Shown here: positions 1-7,523 of the stretch, piece by piece
Numbering within the stretch: the first letter of the stretch is position 1
Layout: every line of letters begins with the position of its first letter
Assembly (NCBI GenBank): GCA_900893395.1
Contig: CAAHFI010146198.1
Coordinates: 1-20,839, forward strand
Source: Euglena gracilis
Taxonomy: Eukaryota > Euglenozoa > Euglenophyceae > Euglenales > Euglenaceae
Direction of reading: 5' to 3'
Length of the DNA: 20,839 nucleotides
Notes under the pieces: model-generated
Told to the model about the DNA's origin: nothing
Database searches by the model: none
What the model saw: the letters and a program-made list of their open reading frames with translations, nothing else
Translations under genes and position numbers: made by a program

Positions 1-100
1 CTTTGGGTTTTGTTATATGTGGACGGGCGGCCAAACAAGCCCAGAACTCAAATCCTCCTAAATTGGGGTTATTGTTTGTGAACATCTCCACTACCGTCTC

Positions 101-118
101 GCCGCCCTTCTGGGCGGC
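101..118. repeat. GC hairpin, 7-bp stem
   Basis: Perfect stem GCCGCCC / GGGCGGC with a four-base loop (TTCT). A near-copy with a three-base loop lies at 222-238, so this is a repeated structural motif rather than a single terminator. No gene abuts it. Confidence 0.6.
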
Positions 119-202
119 AACAGGAAACACATGTATCTTGACTTGGCCTCCAAAATGAAATTTTTAAATTGCAAAATTGGCTCTTATTGGGAAGCTTTTT
201 GG

Positions 203-249
203 AAAAATGCATTACCATCCAGCTGCCCTTCGGGCGGCAATGCATTTTT
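203..249. repeat. Nested foldback repeat
   Basis: Outer arms AAAAATGCATT (203-213) and AATGCATTTTT (239-249) are exact inverted repeats. They enclose a second hairpin, GCTGCCC/GGGCGGC (222-238). The 47-bp unit folds almost end to end, which fits a minimal foldback or MITE remnant, although no target duplication is obvious. Confidence 0.5.
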
Positions 250-530
250 TTTGTCCCATGCAAAAATGGCTCAGAGCAGCGCGGGTTTTGGGAGGTATTT
301 TTTTTTCGCACTTTGCACTTTGCACTTTTTTTCACCCAAAACACAAAAGGCATCACTGTCTCTTGCCACCCATTGGCAGCTTGAAAGCTTACAAATTGTG
401 ATGGATTTGTACCATGATGTCAATAATCACCACCTTTTTTGTCAGAGTCAATGCAATTTTTCAAAAAGTGCTACTGAAAAAGCAATGGTTACATCAGGCA
501 TTGTCAAGGATCTCCCCCCCAGAGAAAAAA
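250..530. other. Non-coding stretch, nothing recognised
   Basis: Low-complexity AT-rich sequence containing a short GCACTTT triplication near 308-325. The open frames here are short and overlap in several phases, and none shows a domain. I see no gene. Confidence 0.5.
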
Positions 531-546
531 TCACTTCTACACTCCT

Positions 547-579
547 GGGTGGGGGGGGGGTCGACCCCCACCCCCACCC
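547..579. repeat. G-tract/C-tract palindrome around GTCGAC
   Basis: A run of ten G followed by TCGA and C-rich tracts forms a near-perfect palindrome centred on GTCGAC. A related G7-GTCGAC motif with downstream C-tract occurs near 8566-8588, so this is a dispersed motif. It could form a hairpin or a G-quadruplex. Confidence 0.5.
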
Positions 580-829
580 TGCTGTAGCAGTTGCGGCGAA
601 AAGAATATTGAAACATTTCATTTGAAATATTTCATGAGATTTCAGAAATATATTCCCCTCGGTGAAAGGTGTGAAATATGGACCCTTCCTGTCAACCTAC
701 TTGAATAGGAAAATGCGACCGGGGGGGGGGGGGTCGTAACACCCCCATAACCTGCAACGTGACCGGGGGGTGGTTGCAAATGAAGGGGCGGTTGTAGGTA
801 AGGTGGTGTTAAAATTTTCGCAACCTCCA

Positions 830-1003
830 AATTTGTACCTCAAAATTAGGAATCTGCCTGAGAGTTTCATCAAATTTGGCGTCACCAGCCAAGTTTCTTC
901 CTGGAAAAATTTGGCCGAAAAGGGTAGGTCGGGTCACGGGGGGGGGGTCACGGGGGGAGGGGGTCACGGGAGGGGGGTCACGGGGGGAACACCCCCCACT
1001 TTG
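830..1003 (+). repeat. Dispersed repeat R1, copy 1
   Basis: This copy shares an ordered set of short blocks with copies at 1019-1157, 8941-9140 and 13961-14106. The blocks are CAAAATTAGGAATC, then CATCAAATTTGGCGTCACC, then CCAGCCAAGTTT, then GGCCGAAAAGGGT, then TCGGGTCACGGGGGG. Its end carries about four tandem GTCACGGGGGG units, followed by ACACCCCC. No conserved reading frame spans the copies, so it is most likely a non-coding interspersed element. Confidence 0.65.
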
Positions 1004-1018
1004 AAATTAGTTTTTTAC

Positions 1019-1157
1019 ACCAAATTGGGAATCACCATCCCCAAATTTGCAAAATTTATGTTTCAAAATTAGGAATCCACCTCAAAATTTCATCAATCAC
1101 CGGCCAATAAAGTTCCGACAAAGTTTTGCCGAAAAGGTCTTCAGTCGGGTCACGGGG
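1019..1157 (+). repeat. Dispersed repeat R1, copy 2
   Basis: Second R1 copy directly after copy 1, with the same block order: a CCAAATTGGGAATCACC-like block, AAAATTAGGAATCC, a TTTTGCCGAAAAGG block and CGGGTCACGGGGG. It is more diverged than copy 1. The head-to-tail placement suggests local duplication or serial insertion. Confidence 0.6.
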
Positions 1158-1370
1158 GTCTCGGGCTGCGAGGTTGGGCTGACCTCCATTTTTTGCACTT
1201 TCCCCCAAATATTTTGGATTTGTCAGGGTCAGGATTGCATTGGGTTCAGGTCAGAATTTGAGTTTCACAAAAATGTGGGGTCAGGAATTGCGTATCAAAG
1301 GTTCGGTGGGGAGGAGGGAGAAAAAAATACTCTCCCTTTTAATGGAAAAGAGTGGCGAGAGAAAGCCTGA

Positions 1371-1571
1371 GTGCTGGTGCGGTGGCAGGATAGACAGCAC
1401 GGAACGGGAAAAACGTTGCGCTTCGGGGCATCCAAAGCGACTTTGGATGCATCAAAGGTGTTTGAGGTCGTGGTGCTTCTGGAATCCAGACTGATAGGCC
1501 CACAAATTGCGCACTATTTCTCTGTAGATCTGCTTCGCTTTTTCACCAAGGACTGCCATGATGAAATCTGA
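1371..1571 (+). other. Unidentified 66-codon open frame
   Basis: Open frame whose middle reads GKTLRFGASKATLDASKVFE, followed by a hydrophobic stretch. The composition looks more protein-like than its surroundings, but I recognise no family. There is no supported start or splice context, and the flanks are repeat-derived. It could be a fossil exon or chance. Low confidence. Confidence 0.15.
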
Positions 1572-2073
1572 AGAAGGCGGAGAAATTTCAAATTTTAAAT
1601 ATATCATTCTTGAGAGAAAAATACAGCTTTTGGATTTGCTGCAGAGATTTTCAGGAAATCCAAGAAATTAAGATCATAGAAATATCACGAAGTTTTACGC
1701 GACTAGTGGGACAAGTGGGACTAGTGGGACTTTCTGAGTGTCTACTTTTTTTCGTTCGCATATCATGTCGGAAACTGAAAGCCCCTGGTGGGTTCAAGCT
1801 TTGAACTACCTGAAGTTCCAACCTACAATTCAAGTCATCGAAGTATTGAAGTCATTGAAGTCTTGACTGCAGCACAAGCCCGACACAGAAGTACAAGTCC
1901 GAACGAAGTACAGTACAGTGAAGACAACTACTGGCGTGGCTCATCACCTTGCGGTTGTTGCAGCAGTACAACATCATCTGCTACACCAGTTGGCTGGAAG
2001 TATTATCCCTGTTTCACTATACTTTGCTGTACCACCTGTGCTGTAACATAGCGTTCACTGTTCCAACCCGCAC
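1572..2073. other. Non-coding stretch with small direct repeats
   Basis: Contains short tandem repeats: a GGGAC(A/T)AGT motif near 1706-1731 and a TGAAGTCAT-like motif near 1828-1862. No gene was identified. The stretch leads into the 100-bp tandem array. Confidence 0.4.
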
Positions 2074-2109
2074 TATGGCCCCAGGGCCTTACAAACATTT
2101 CACAGAGTT

Positions 2110-2520
2110 GGCCCAGGGCCCCAGACTTTTGCCATGATGCCCAAGTGGCCCAAGGCTTCAGCCATGTGCTGTCAGATTTTGCCCCAGGGCTCAACACATT
2201 TCAAGCCAAAACTGGCACAGAAAAGTTTTTCAGAGATGTGGCCCCAGGGCCCAGACTTTTGCCATGATGCTGTCAAATTTTGCCACAGGGATCAACACAT
2301 TTCAACCAAATCTGGCACAGAAAAGTTTTTCAGAGATGTGGCCCCAGGGCCCAAGACTTTTGCCATGATGCTGTCAGATTTTGTCCCAGGGCCCAACACA
2401 TTTCAAGCCAAAATTGGCACAGAAAAGTTTTTCACAGATGTGGCCCCAGGGCCCAAGGCTTCAGCCATGATGCTGTCAAATTTTGCCCAGGGCTCAACAC
2501 ATTTCAAGCCAAAATTGCAT
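2110..2520. repeat. Tandem repeat, about 100-102 bp period, about 4 copies
   Basis: The block GATGTGGCCCCAGGGCCC recurs at 2235, 2335 and 2437, with a diverged copy from about 2110. Each unit continues through CTTTTGCCATGATG, a CCCAGGG(C/A)TCAACACATTTCAA-like block and GGCACAGAAAAGTTTTTCA. The period is not consistently a multiple of three, so the long open frame over it is not a protein repeat. The array ends about 0.5 kb before LINE-A coding, so it could be 5' monomers of that element or an unrelated minisatellite. Confidence 0.75.
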
Positions 2521-3007
2521 CTTCCCCAGTTACTCACAATTGCATGTACAGTTCAAATCTGGTTGGGAAATCCCGACATTTGCGACCAGAAAAATCCCAG
2601 CAGAAGTGCATGTTCGCACTGTCAGCTGGGAAATGCCAGCGACAAACATGAACACAATTTGAAGGGGAAATCCCAGCAGCATTTGCAGCAGGGACATTGC
2701 CATCAGTATTTGCTGCCTGAAAAGCCACACCATCTGACAGCAGAATGCCAACACCACTTGCTGCAGGGTGAGACTGCGCCACGCAGACAGTGCAGCTGGG
2801 CAGAGCTCTGCCAGCCCGTCACCCTTGCCTTCATGGTCGCACGTTCTGAAGCGGCCCTACCGTTCCGACAAAGAACACCAGACGCAAAAAGCATGGGACG
2901 TCGCAGCGCCCGATCTTCTCCAAAACAAGACAGGCATTAAAGCAAGGAAACACAGAAAAGACAGCGGCGTCAGGACCAAAACAAGACCCCCTGCCGAAGT
3001 GCAATGA
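2521..3007. other. Unassigned sequence upstream of LINE-A
   Basis: Contains three imperfect GGGAAATCCC(A/G)-type blocks near 2567, 2629 and 2664 and several TGCAGCA-like motifs. It may be the 5' untranslated region of LINE-A, but its end cannot be fixed without other copies. One long open frame crosses it and shows no domain. Confidence 0.35.
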
Positions 3008-3634
3008 CATCCTGGCAGCCCGTATCCGTTCCGGGCCCGGGAGAGGCGGTGGCCTCTTAACGATGGGGAAACTGAAGGCAAACCAAAAAGGCAATCCCCG
3101 TGGGAGGTGCCGACGGAGACCACCAAGGTCGAAAATTGGCACGGATCGATGCGGCCGAACTGCCAGTACGGACATTGTCAGGGACGATTACCTGATGGCA
3201 AGTGCCACACAGTCTTGGCCATCGTACCCCATACCCCAACCCGGCACCAAAAGACAGGGCGGGGGAGCCTATTGTCTTGCGGCGATGTGGAGAGAAACCC
3301 GGGGCCTCCTACCCGGCGGCTTGACAATCCCTCAAGCAGGAGCGACCACCTCTCTCGCAGTGAAGTGGAACACAATATGGGTCCGCAACTGCCGGAGGGA
3401 ACGGTACCGTCCCCCCGCCGGGCAATGGACTTTGACATGACCACAGATCCGGAGCGGGCGGTTGGATTCCTGCTGGCCACAACCCTTGTGCCACCCCTGG
3501 CTGCCGGCCCGATGGAAGCGGCCTCTACCCAGGACGCGAACAACCTGCAACAGCTGTTACAAGACCTCATAAGCCGACCACCCCCGGAAGCGTCACTTGG
3601 GGGGTCCAAAACACCAGGGGCCCAAGCGCCCTAG
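3008..3634 (+). CDS. LINE-A leader ORF with 2A peptide and small conserved domain
   Basis: The frame is open from 3008 to the stop at 3632-3634. The first in-frame ATG is at 3149. The GTG at 3107 is in frame but unlikely as a eukaryotic start. It holds an intact 2A (3257-3307), a degenerate second 2A (3335-3385) and, at about 3425-3595, a domain also present in LINE-B. Shared motifs of that domain are TDPxRAVGFLLATT, STQDA and SRPPPEA. During translation the 2A would release the short leader from what follows. The domain itself is unknown to me. The RT frame is in a different phase and is already open from 3436, so a single slip between 3436 and 3634 would join them. The run of six G at 3599-3604 is the obvious place for an indel. 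Confidence 0.7.
   Translation, partial: HPGSPYPFRARERRWPLNDGETEGKPKRQSPWEVPTETTKVENWHGSMRPNCQYGHCQGRLPDGKCHTVLAIVPHTPTRHQKTGRGSLLSCGDVERNPGPPTRRLDNPSSRSDHLSRSEVEHNMGPQLPEGTVPSPRRAMDFDMTTDPERAVGFLLATTLVPPLAAGPMEAASTQDANNLQQLLQDLISRPPPEASLGGSKTPGAQAP
3257..3307 (+). other. 2A (StopGo) ribosome-skipping peptide, intact
   Basis: Encodes GRGSLLSCGDVERNPGP, a full match to the D(V/I)ExNPGP core. It is strikingly close to the Thosea asigna virus 2A (GRGSLLTCGDVEENPGP). In known 2As the ribosome skips the Gly-Pro bond, releasing the upstream peptide and continuing translation. Here that would separate a leader of at most about 83 residues from the middle domain. The resemblance may be convergence or shared ancestry, and the sequence alone does not decide. 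Confidence 0.92.
3335..3385 (+). other. Degenerate second 2A-like segment
   Basis: In the same frame and 27 bases after the intact 2A, this encodes SRSDHLSRSEVEHNMGP. Eight of 17 positions match the upstream 2A, including the R, L, S, V, E, N, G and P positions. The core Pro is Met and GD is SE, so skipping activity should be lost. It probably records a 2A duplication. Chance resemblance is possible. Confidence 0.45.
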
Positions 3635-3645
3635 ATGATGCCGAC

Positions 3646-5628
3646 GTGGAAATGAATGCCGTGTTCCTGCCGGGAATGAAAACGGGCTCTCCTTTGACGG
3701 ATCCGTGCCCATCACTGTCACCCTCGTGGACAGACATTTCCCTGGACCACCGGGGGACGGTATCCATCATCCCGAAAGGGGCCTTGCCGGCCGTCTGTGA
3801 TTCATACGCAACCGTCTTGAGATGTTTCAATGAAAAACCAACATGGGAGACCCTCCACGCCCTGTGGGCCTTCCCAAAGTCTGTCCTAGCGCCCTTGGGG
3901 AAAGGAGGGCGGGGCCACTGGGCGAGGCTTGGAAGAGTCATCAGAGCGAGAGCTGAGTCGTATCTCAAACGCCCCGTGAATGACAGCTGGGAAGATTCTC
4001 AACGCCGCGCACAACCGGCCACCTTGGTTCGAACCCGGGGACAGGTCCGACGAGAGGAGGAGGTCCAAGAGGAAGGCTTTGTTCGCCGTTTGGAACGTCT
4101 AGTCGGTAAAGGGGCAGTGGGGAAGGCATGCCAATTGTTGCTCTCCGACGGCGTGCAAGACGACAAGCACCCTACTGTTCGGAAAAGGCTCCAAGATATG
4201 CACCCATTTGAGGAACCACCAGGGCGGGGCCCCATGGACAAGCGGGTCGCAACGCCTCCACCGGCAGATGAGGAAGAGAGACGTGACCGTCTTTCCCTGG
4301 TCCGGAAGGCAGTATTTTCCTTTGGGAAGGAATCTGCAGCGGGACCGTCGGGTTTGAAACCCGACCATCTCAAGGACATGCTGAGCCGAGAGGCCGGAGG
4401 GCAGGCTGAATCCTTACTCGAGGGACTGGCAACCTTTGCCTTCAAAAGCATTAACGACGGGTGGCCCGTCGGGGCGGCCGAAATCTTGGCCTCCGCCCGC
4501 TTGACAGCCCTGCGAAAGGTAAAGCACCCTGCACAAGTAAACGAAGCCGGTAACTTGCTGCCTCCACCCTTGGACCCGGAACACGAAGGAACAAGGCCGA
4601 TCGCGTCGGGAGAATGTCTACGCAGATTGGTCGGAAAAGTGCTGATGCGACAACCCGCGGTTCGCAAGTTCACTGCAGAAGGAATGCCCGGACAATTTGG
4701 GGTGGGTTGCCGCGACGCTTGTGGCTTGATTGGAATGGGGCTACAACACCTCGTAACCACCCTAAGCAGCACACAGGCCGCTGATTGGGGCGTGCTACAG
4801 CTAGACTTCAGCAACGCGTTCAACCGGGTCCGCCGTGATGCCTTATTGGAAGCGGCAAGAGAAAGATGCCCCGAAATGGTCACGTGGCTGGAAACATGTT
4901 ATGCAGAACACTCCAGTCTCTTCTTGGGGGATACTTGCCTCCGAAGTAAATCAGGGGTCCAGCAAGGGGATCCTTGTGGCCCCGCCGCTTTCGCCCTTGC
5001 CATTCAAGGACTGGTGGAAGAACTTCACTCCATATGTGGCTGGCAAGCCTGGTACCTGGACGACGCCCACATCGTGGGCAACATGTGCCAGCTCGAGGCT
5101 GCGGTCCGAATGATCCTGGAAAAGGGCCCTCCGATTGGTGTGGCACTCAACCTGGACAAGTGCACGCTGTGGGGGCCGGCTTTTGGTACCGCATGGTCCT
5201 CCCTTCCAATGGGAGCAAGCATCCTCCAACAAATCCCGGTGACACCTTTTATCCCTGGCTCAGGAATCAAATCCCTGGGTGTCCCGGTGTGCCACCCAGC
5301 GGACGGCACCTTTGCTGAACACACCTGGTTTGGACGGTGCGAGGCTGCGATGAAAGCATGTTCCCTCCTACAGAAAGTGCCTTCCGCACACGTTCAATTC
5401 ACAATCCTTCGGATGTGCCTGGACGCATGCAAGGTGAACGACCTTCTGCGGGCAACCCCAGCCTCCTATGCTCAAGACCAATGTGCCTTGCTCAGCAAAA
5501 CCGTGCGGAATACAATGAGCATCATCAGCGGACGACCACTGGAGGAACCACAATGGGTTCAAGCCACACTCCCGGTTCGACTGGGATTGGGGGTTTGGGT
5601 ATCCGCGACCCAGTTGTCGAGAGAGTGA
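3646..5628 (+). CDS. LINE-A reverse transcriptase
   Basis: Reverse transcriptase that would copy element RNA into DNA at a nicked chromosomal target. The frame is open from 3436. Counting residues from the GTG at 3646 (first ATG at 3652), the motifs are: SAAGPSGL near 231, RPIASGECLRRLVGK from 317, LQLDFSNAF with catalytic Asp 387, SGVQQGDPCGP from 436, and WYLDD with catalytic Asp 472-473. A conserved thumb follows (LGVPVCHPADGTF, then DACKVNDLLRAT). All three catalytic aspartates are present. The N-terminal 200 residues include a basic/acidic region (RREEEVQEEGFVRRLERLVG) shared with LINE-B. The frame ends early: GGLGIRDPVVERVNARW, the real continuation, is in another phase from about 5588, in a run of five G. 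Very confident as an RT; the element is frame-disrupted. Confidence 0.93.
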   Translation: MEMNAVFLPGMKTGSPLTDPCPSLSPSWTDISLDHRGTVSIIPKGALPAVCDSYATVLRCFNEKPTWETLHALWAFPKSVLAPLGKGGRGHWARLGRVIRARAESYLKRPVNDSWEDSQRRAQPATLVRTRGQVRREEEVQEEGFVRRLERLVGKGAVGKACQLLLSDGVQDDKHPTVRKRLQDMHPFEEPPGRGPMDKRVATPPPADEEERRDRLSLVRKAVFSFGKESAAGPSGLKPDHLKDMLSREAGGQAESLLEGLATFAFKSINDGWPVGAAEILASARLTALRKVKHPAQVNEAGNLLPPPLDPEHEGTRPIASGECLRRLVGKVLMRQPAVRKFTAEGMPGQFGVGCRDACGLIGMGLQHLVTTLSSTQAADWGVLQLDFSNAFNRVRRDALLEAARERCPEMVTWLETCYAEHSSLFLGDTCLRSKSGVQQGDPCGPAAFALAIQGLVEELHSICGWQAWYLDDAHIVGNMCQLEAAVRMILEKGPPIGVALNLDKCTLWGPAFGTAWSSLPMGASILQQIPVTPFIPGSGIKSLGVPVCHPADGTFAEHTWFGRCEAAMKACSLLQKVPSAHVQFTILRMCLDACKVNDLLRATPASYAQDQCALLSKTVRNTMSIISGRPLEEPQWVQATLPVRLGLGVWVSATQLSRE

Positions 5629-5925
5629 ACGCCAGATGGGCAGCAACTCTGGATTTCGTTATTCGAGGGGATCGGATCCTTGACCTCCCAGCCTTCTGCT
5701 CTGTTCCGCTACTCCCCATCGACTTCGCGGAGACAGCAGGAGCCATCAAAGGAAGCTGCTCCTGGCCAACATCCGCTCAATCCTTCTGTGATGACCCCGT
5801 CGACACGAATTGTTGGCACCCGAGATGCTGACACAGCGCTTCTGGGGAAATGCTTGCGCTGAAGCACGACAGCAGAGGCTGCACGCCGCCTTGGAAGGGA
5901 CGGAAAAATTGAAGTTCTCTGCCAG
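5588..5925 (+). pseudogene. LINE-A RT-endonuclease linker, frame-disrupted
   Basis: Coding continues beyond the RT stop in two successive phases. The first, about 5588-5820, contains GGLGIRDPVVERVNARWAAT and then LDFVIRGDRILDLPAF. The second, about 5828-5925, contains EMLTQRFWGNACAEARQQRL. Homologous residues occur in LINE-B (KPHAMAW vs RPHAMAW immediately after) and in the 14375-14848 fragment (GWGITDPQPER). At least two indels lie here. The stretch connects RT thumb and zinc finger, and its function is unknown. Confidence 0.7.
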
Positions 5926-6672
5926 ATGAAGCCACATGCCATGGCATGGGCCTCAGTGACACCGTGTGCCTCGACCAAAACACTGATTCCCACCAGAGAA
6001 TTTCAGGCGATCGTCCAGTGGTGTCTGGGTGCCCCGGTGGTCAGCGCTACGGACAGCCCACCTGCCTGCCCAAGATGCCACAACCCCACAGATGTCAGAG
6101 GCCACCACCTTGTCTGCTGCCACAAAAACAACATTGTCCGGCGGCACAATGCGGTGCAATCGCACATCCTCGGGCTCGCGCAGCGTGCAGGCTTCCCAGC
6201 CAGAAGGGAAGAAAGTGCCCCAGATGGCTCACGACCAGGCGACGTATTCGTCATGAGGTACGATGCAAACGGCCCGGCAGCCATCGACGTCACCATTCGT
6301 CACCCACTTGCGCCTTCGCGAAATCGCGCTGGCTTGGAGGATATTGGCAAGTGGCATGAGGAACAAGAGCAGGACAAGATAAAGAAGTATGGAGATGGTT
6401 GCCAACGCAGAGGCTGGACATTCATACCCTTTGTCTTGGACTGTTATGGTGGCATGGGGGATGGTGCGCTCACCTTTGTTGGTAACTGCATCAAGCTGCT
6501 AGCAGGCCAACACGACGCCTGGGAGAGGAGGGGCGTCGAGGGGACCTGCTGGCAAGGAATAAGCATGACTCTGGCCCGGGAGGTTGGACGACAATTGGTT
6601 TGGGGACAATGCCCCGAAGAGCTCGCTGACCATTGCCTCCCTGAATCTCATAAACCCTACTGTACTTCATAG
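5926..6672 (+). CDS. LINE-A zinc finger and restriction-like endonuclease
   Basis: C-terminal DNA-binding and nicking module. Counting from the ATG at 5926, a CCHC-type finger reads CPRC (48-51), HH (60-61), CC (64-65) and RRH (72-74). A PD-(D/E)XK-like core follows: SRPGDVFVMRYD (102-113) and PAAIDVTIRHPL (117-128), with Asp106 and Asp121 as likely catalytic acids. A Lys-rich helix (EEQEQDKIKKY) and RGWTFIPFVLDCYGGMG (162-178) come next. This matches the C-terminal region of many RLE-type LINE proteins, where RPAD... AAFDLTV and GW...PLAVETYG are the equivalents. The upstream coding sequence is in another phase, so the ATG is probably not a true start. The frame ends near the element 3' region. 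Confidence 0.85.
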   Translation: MKPHAMAWASVTPCASTKTLIPTREFQAIVQWCLGAPVVSATDSPPACPRCHNPTDVRGHHLVCCHKNNIVRRHNAVQSHILGLAQRAGFPARREESAPDGSRPGDVFVMRYDANGPAAIDVTIRHPLAPSRNRAGLEDIGKWHEEQEQDKIKKYGDGCQRRGWTFIPFVLDCYGGMGDGALTFVGNCIKLLAGQHDAWERRGVEGTCWQGISMTLAREVGRQLVWGQCPEELADHCLPESHKPYCTS

Positions 6673-7150
6673 CCCCGAGGCTGAGCTCCAAACACCCGAA
6701 ATGGAATACCAAAAGCCGAGAACTCTCTCCGGACGTCCACCATGGAGGTGCAGAAGTCGCACACAATCGAAGGGGGCTGAACCCCCGTGAGGGACCTCAA
6801 GCCAAGTGCCAGCCGGTCCACCATACAACCTCTTCAAGCGCACCTCCTGACCCGAACCTGGTGCAGTAGGAAACGAAGGGCCCGTCCACCCAATCCAGAT
6901 CTCAATGACCAATCAGAATTGCGGAGGTCGAGAACAGGATTACAAATCGCCTGTGCACCCGCAGCATGACGAGATCTTTTCGCTAAGCTCACCCCTCTTA
7001 CCTGCCCCCGCACCTCGCGCCTTATACTATTCTCTAAGCTCGCCCCTTTTACCTTCCCTCCCTTCACCAGCGTGCCTCTGTACATAGCCTTACTCCCCTG
7101 AACTCTTCAAATCCAGTAGGCTGTGCCACTGGTCGGTGGATTCGGTTCGC
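6673..7150 (+). other. LINE-A 3' untranslated region (probable)
   Basis: No coding evidence after the endonuclease stop. Two pyrimidine-rich, partly repeated blocks (CTAAGCTC.CCCCT.TTACC) lie at about 6982-7052. A GGTGG...CCACC hairpin-like segment lies at about 7133-7158, just before unit A. No poly(A) or short tandem tail is visible. Confidence 0.45.
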
Positions 7151-7171
7151 CCCACCACCGTACATTGAAAG

Positions 7172-7362
7172 GAGGCGGACGGGACGGCTGGTGAAAAAAG
7201 CGAAGGTCCGGACGGACGGCTGACCTTGTGGGCTTGGTCCAGACGGCTGAAGAAAATGCACTTGGTCCAGCTAGCCGGCTGGCCGGCTGGCCGGCTGGCC
7301 GGCTGGCCGGCTAGCCGGCCGGGTCTTTGGAAGCGCAGGCGTCTCAGTGCACGCGACTCTGG
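7172..7362. repeat. Unit A, copy 1 (GGAC...GTCC minisatellite-type unit)
   Basis: Nearly identical to 15121-15293 across GACGGCTGGTGAAAAAAGCG, GGTCCGGACGGACGGCTGAC and GGGTCTTTGGAAGCGCAGGC, ending at GCGACTCTGG. Internally it consists of roughly 30-bp subunits of the form GGACGGCTG...TTGGTCC, followed by an 8-bp CCGGCTGG array (about 7273-7318). Flanking sequence differs between the copies, so this is a discrete mobile or converted segment. No coding function is apparent. Confidence 0.75.
7273..7318. repeat. 8-bp tandem array (CCGGCTGG)n
   Basis: About five head-to-tail CCGGCTGG units bounded by CTAGCCGG variants. The unit is largely self-complementary, so the array can fold on itself. The equivalent array in the second unit A (about 15228-15250) is shorter, showing copy-number change since duplication. 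Confidence 0.8.
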
Positions 7363-7365
7363 AGC

Positions 7366-7440
7366 TGGGGTATCTGGCTAGTAGCGGCTAGCCGCGGCTG
7401 GCTGGCTGGCAAAAAAAAGGAGGAGGTCTGGCCAGCCAAG
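7366..7440. repeat. Dispersed repeat R2, partial copy
   Basis: AGCTGGGGTATCTGGCTAG, then GGCTGGCTGGC, an A-run and GGAGGAGGTCTGGCCAGCC. Fuller copies lie at 10735-10970 and 13235-13460, with another partial copy at 11690-11815. This copy directly abuts unit A. Confidence 0.65.
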
Positions 7441-7523
7441 ATTTGGTGTTCTGTCCCGAAACTTTCTTCCGCTTCATTTTGTTGGACTAGTCCTTTTCCT
7501 CTTTTGATATTGAGAAGTGTATC

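Larger units (their letters stand above)
3008..7150 (+). mobile_element. LINE-A: RLE-type non-LTR retrotransposon with N-terminal 2A
   Basis: In order along the + strand: a 2A-containing leader, a small conserved domain, RT palm/thumb, a linker, a CCHC zinc finger and a restriction-like endonuclease, then a non-coding 3' region. This order (RT then CCHC then PD-(D/E)XK-type nuclease) is that of RLE-bearing LINEs such as the R2, NeSL and CRE groups, which make a target-site nick and prime cDNA synthesis there. The frame changes between leader and RT, near 5588, near 5820 and near 5925, so this copy is probably inactive. No poly(A) tail or target duplication was seen. The 3' limit is set by unit A starting near 7172, and the 5' limit is uncertain. 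Confidence 0.85.

Noticed and set aside
2134-2940. 268-codon + strand open frame as a gene
   Set aside because: It runs through the roughly 100-bp tandem array, whose period is not a multiple of three, so the repeats give unrelated residues each time. No domain is visible.
4022-4040. tRNA B-box-like TTGGTTCGAACCCGG
   Set aside because: It lies inside well-conserved RT coding, and there is no acceptor or anticodon arm around it.
3999-4883. 294-codon - strand open frame opposite the LINE-A RT
   Set aside because: It is an antisense shadow of GC-rich RT coding, with no recognisable domain and a Ser/Arg/Pro-rich composition.
5584-5592. Programmed frameshift at the end of the RT frame
   Set aside because: The shift sits in a short G run, other unrelated phase changes follow within 350 bases, and homologues show the continuation in one phase, so random indels explain it better.
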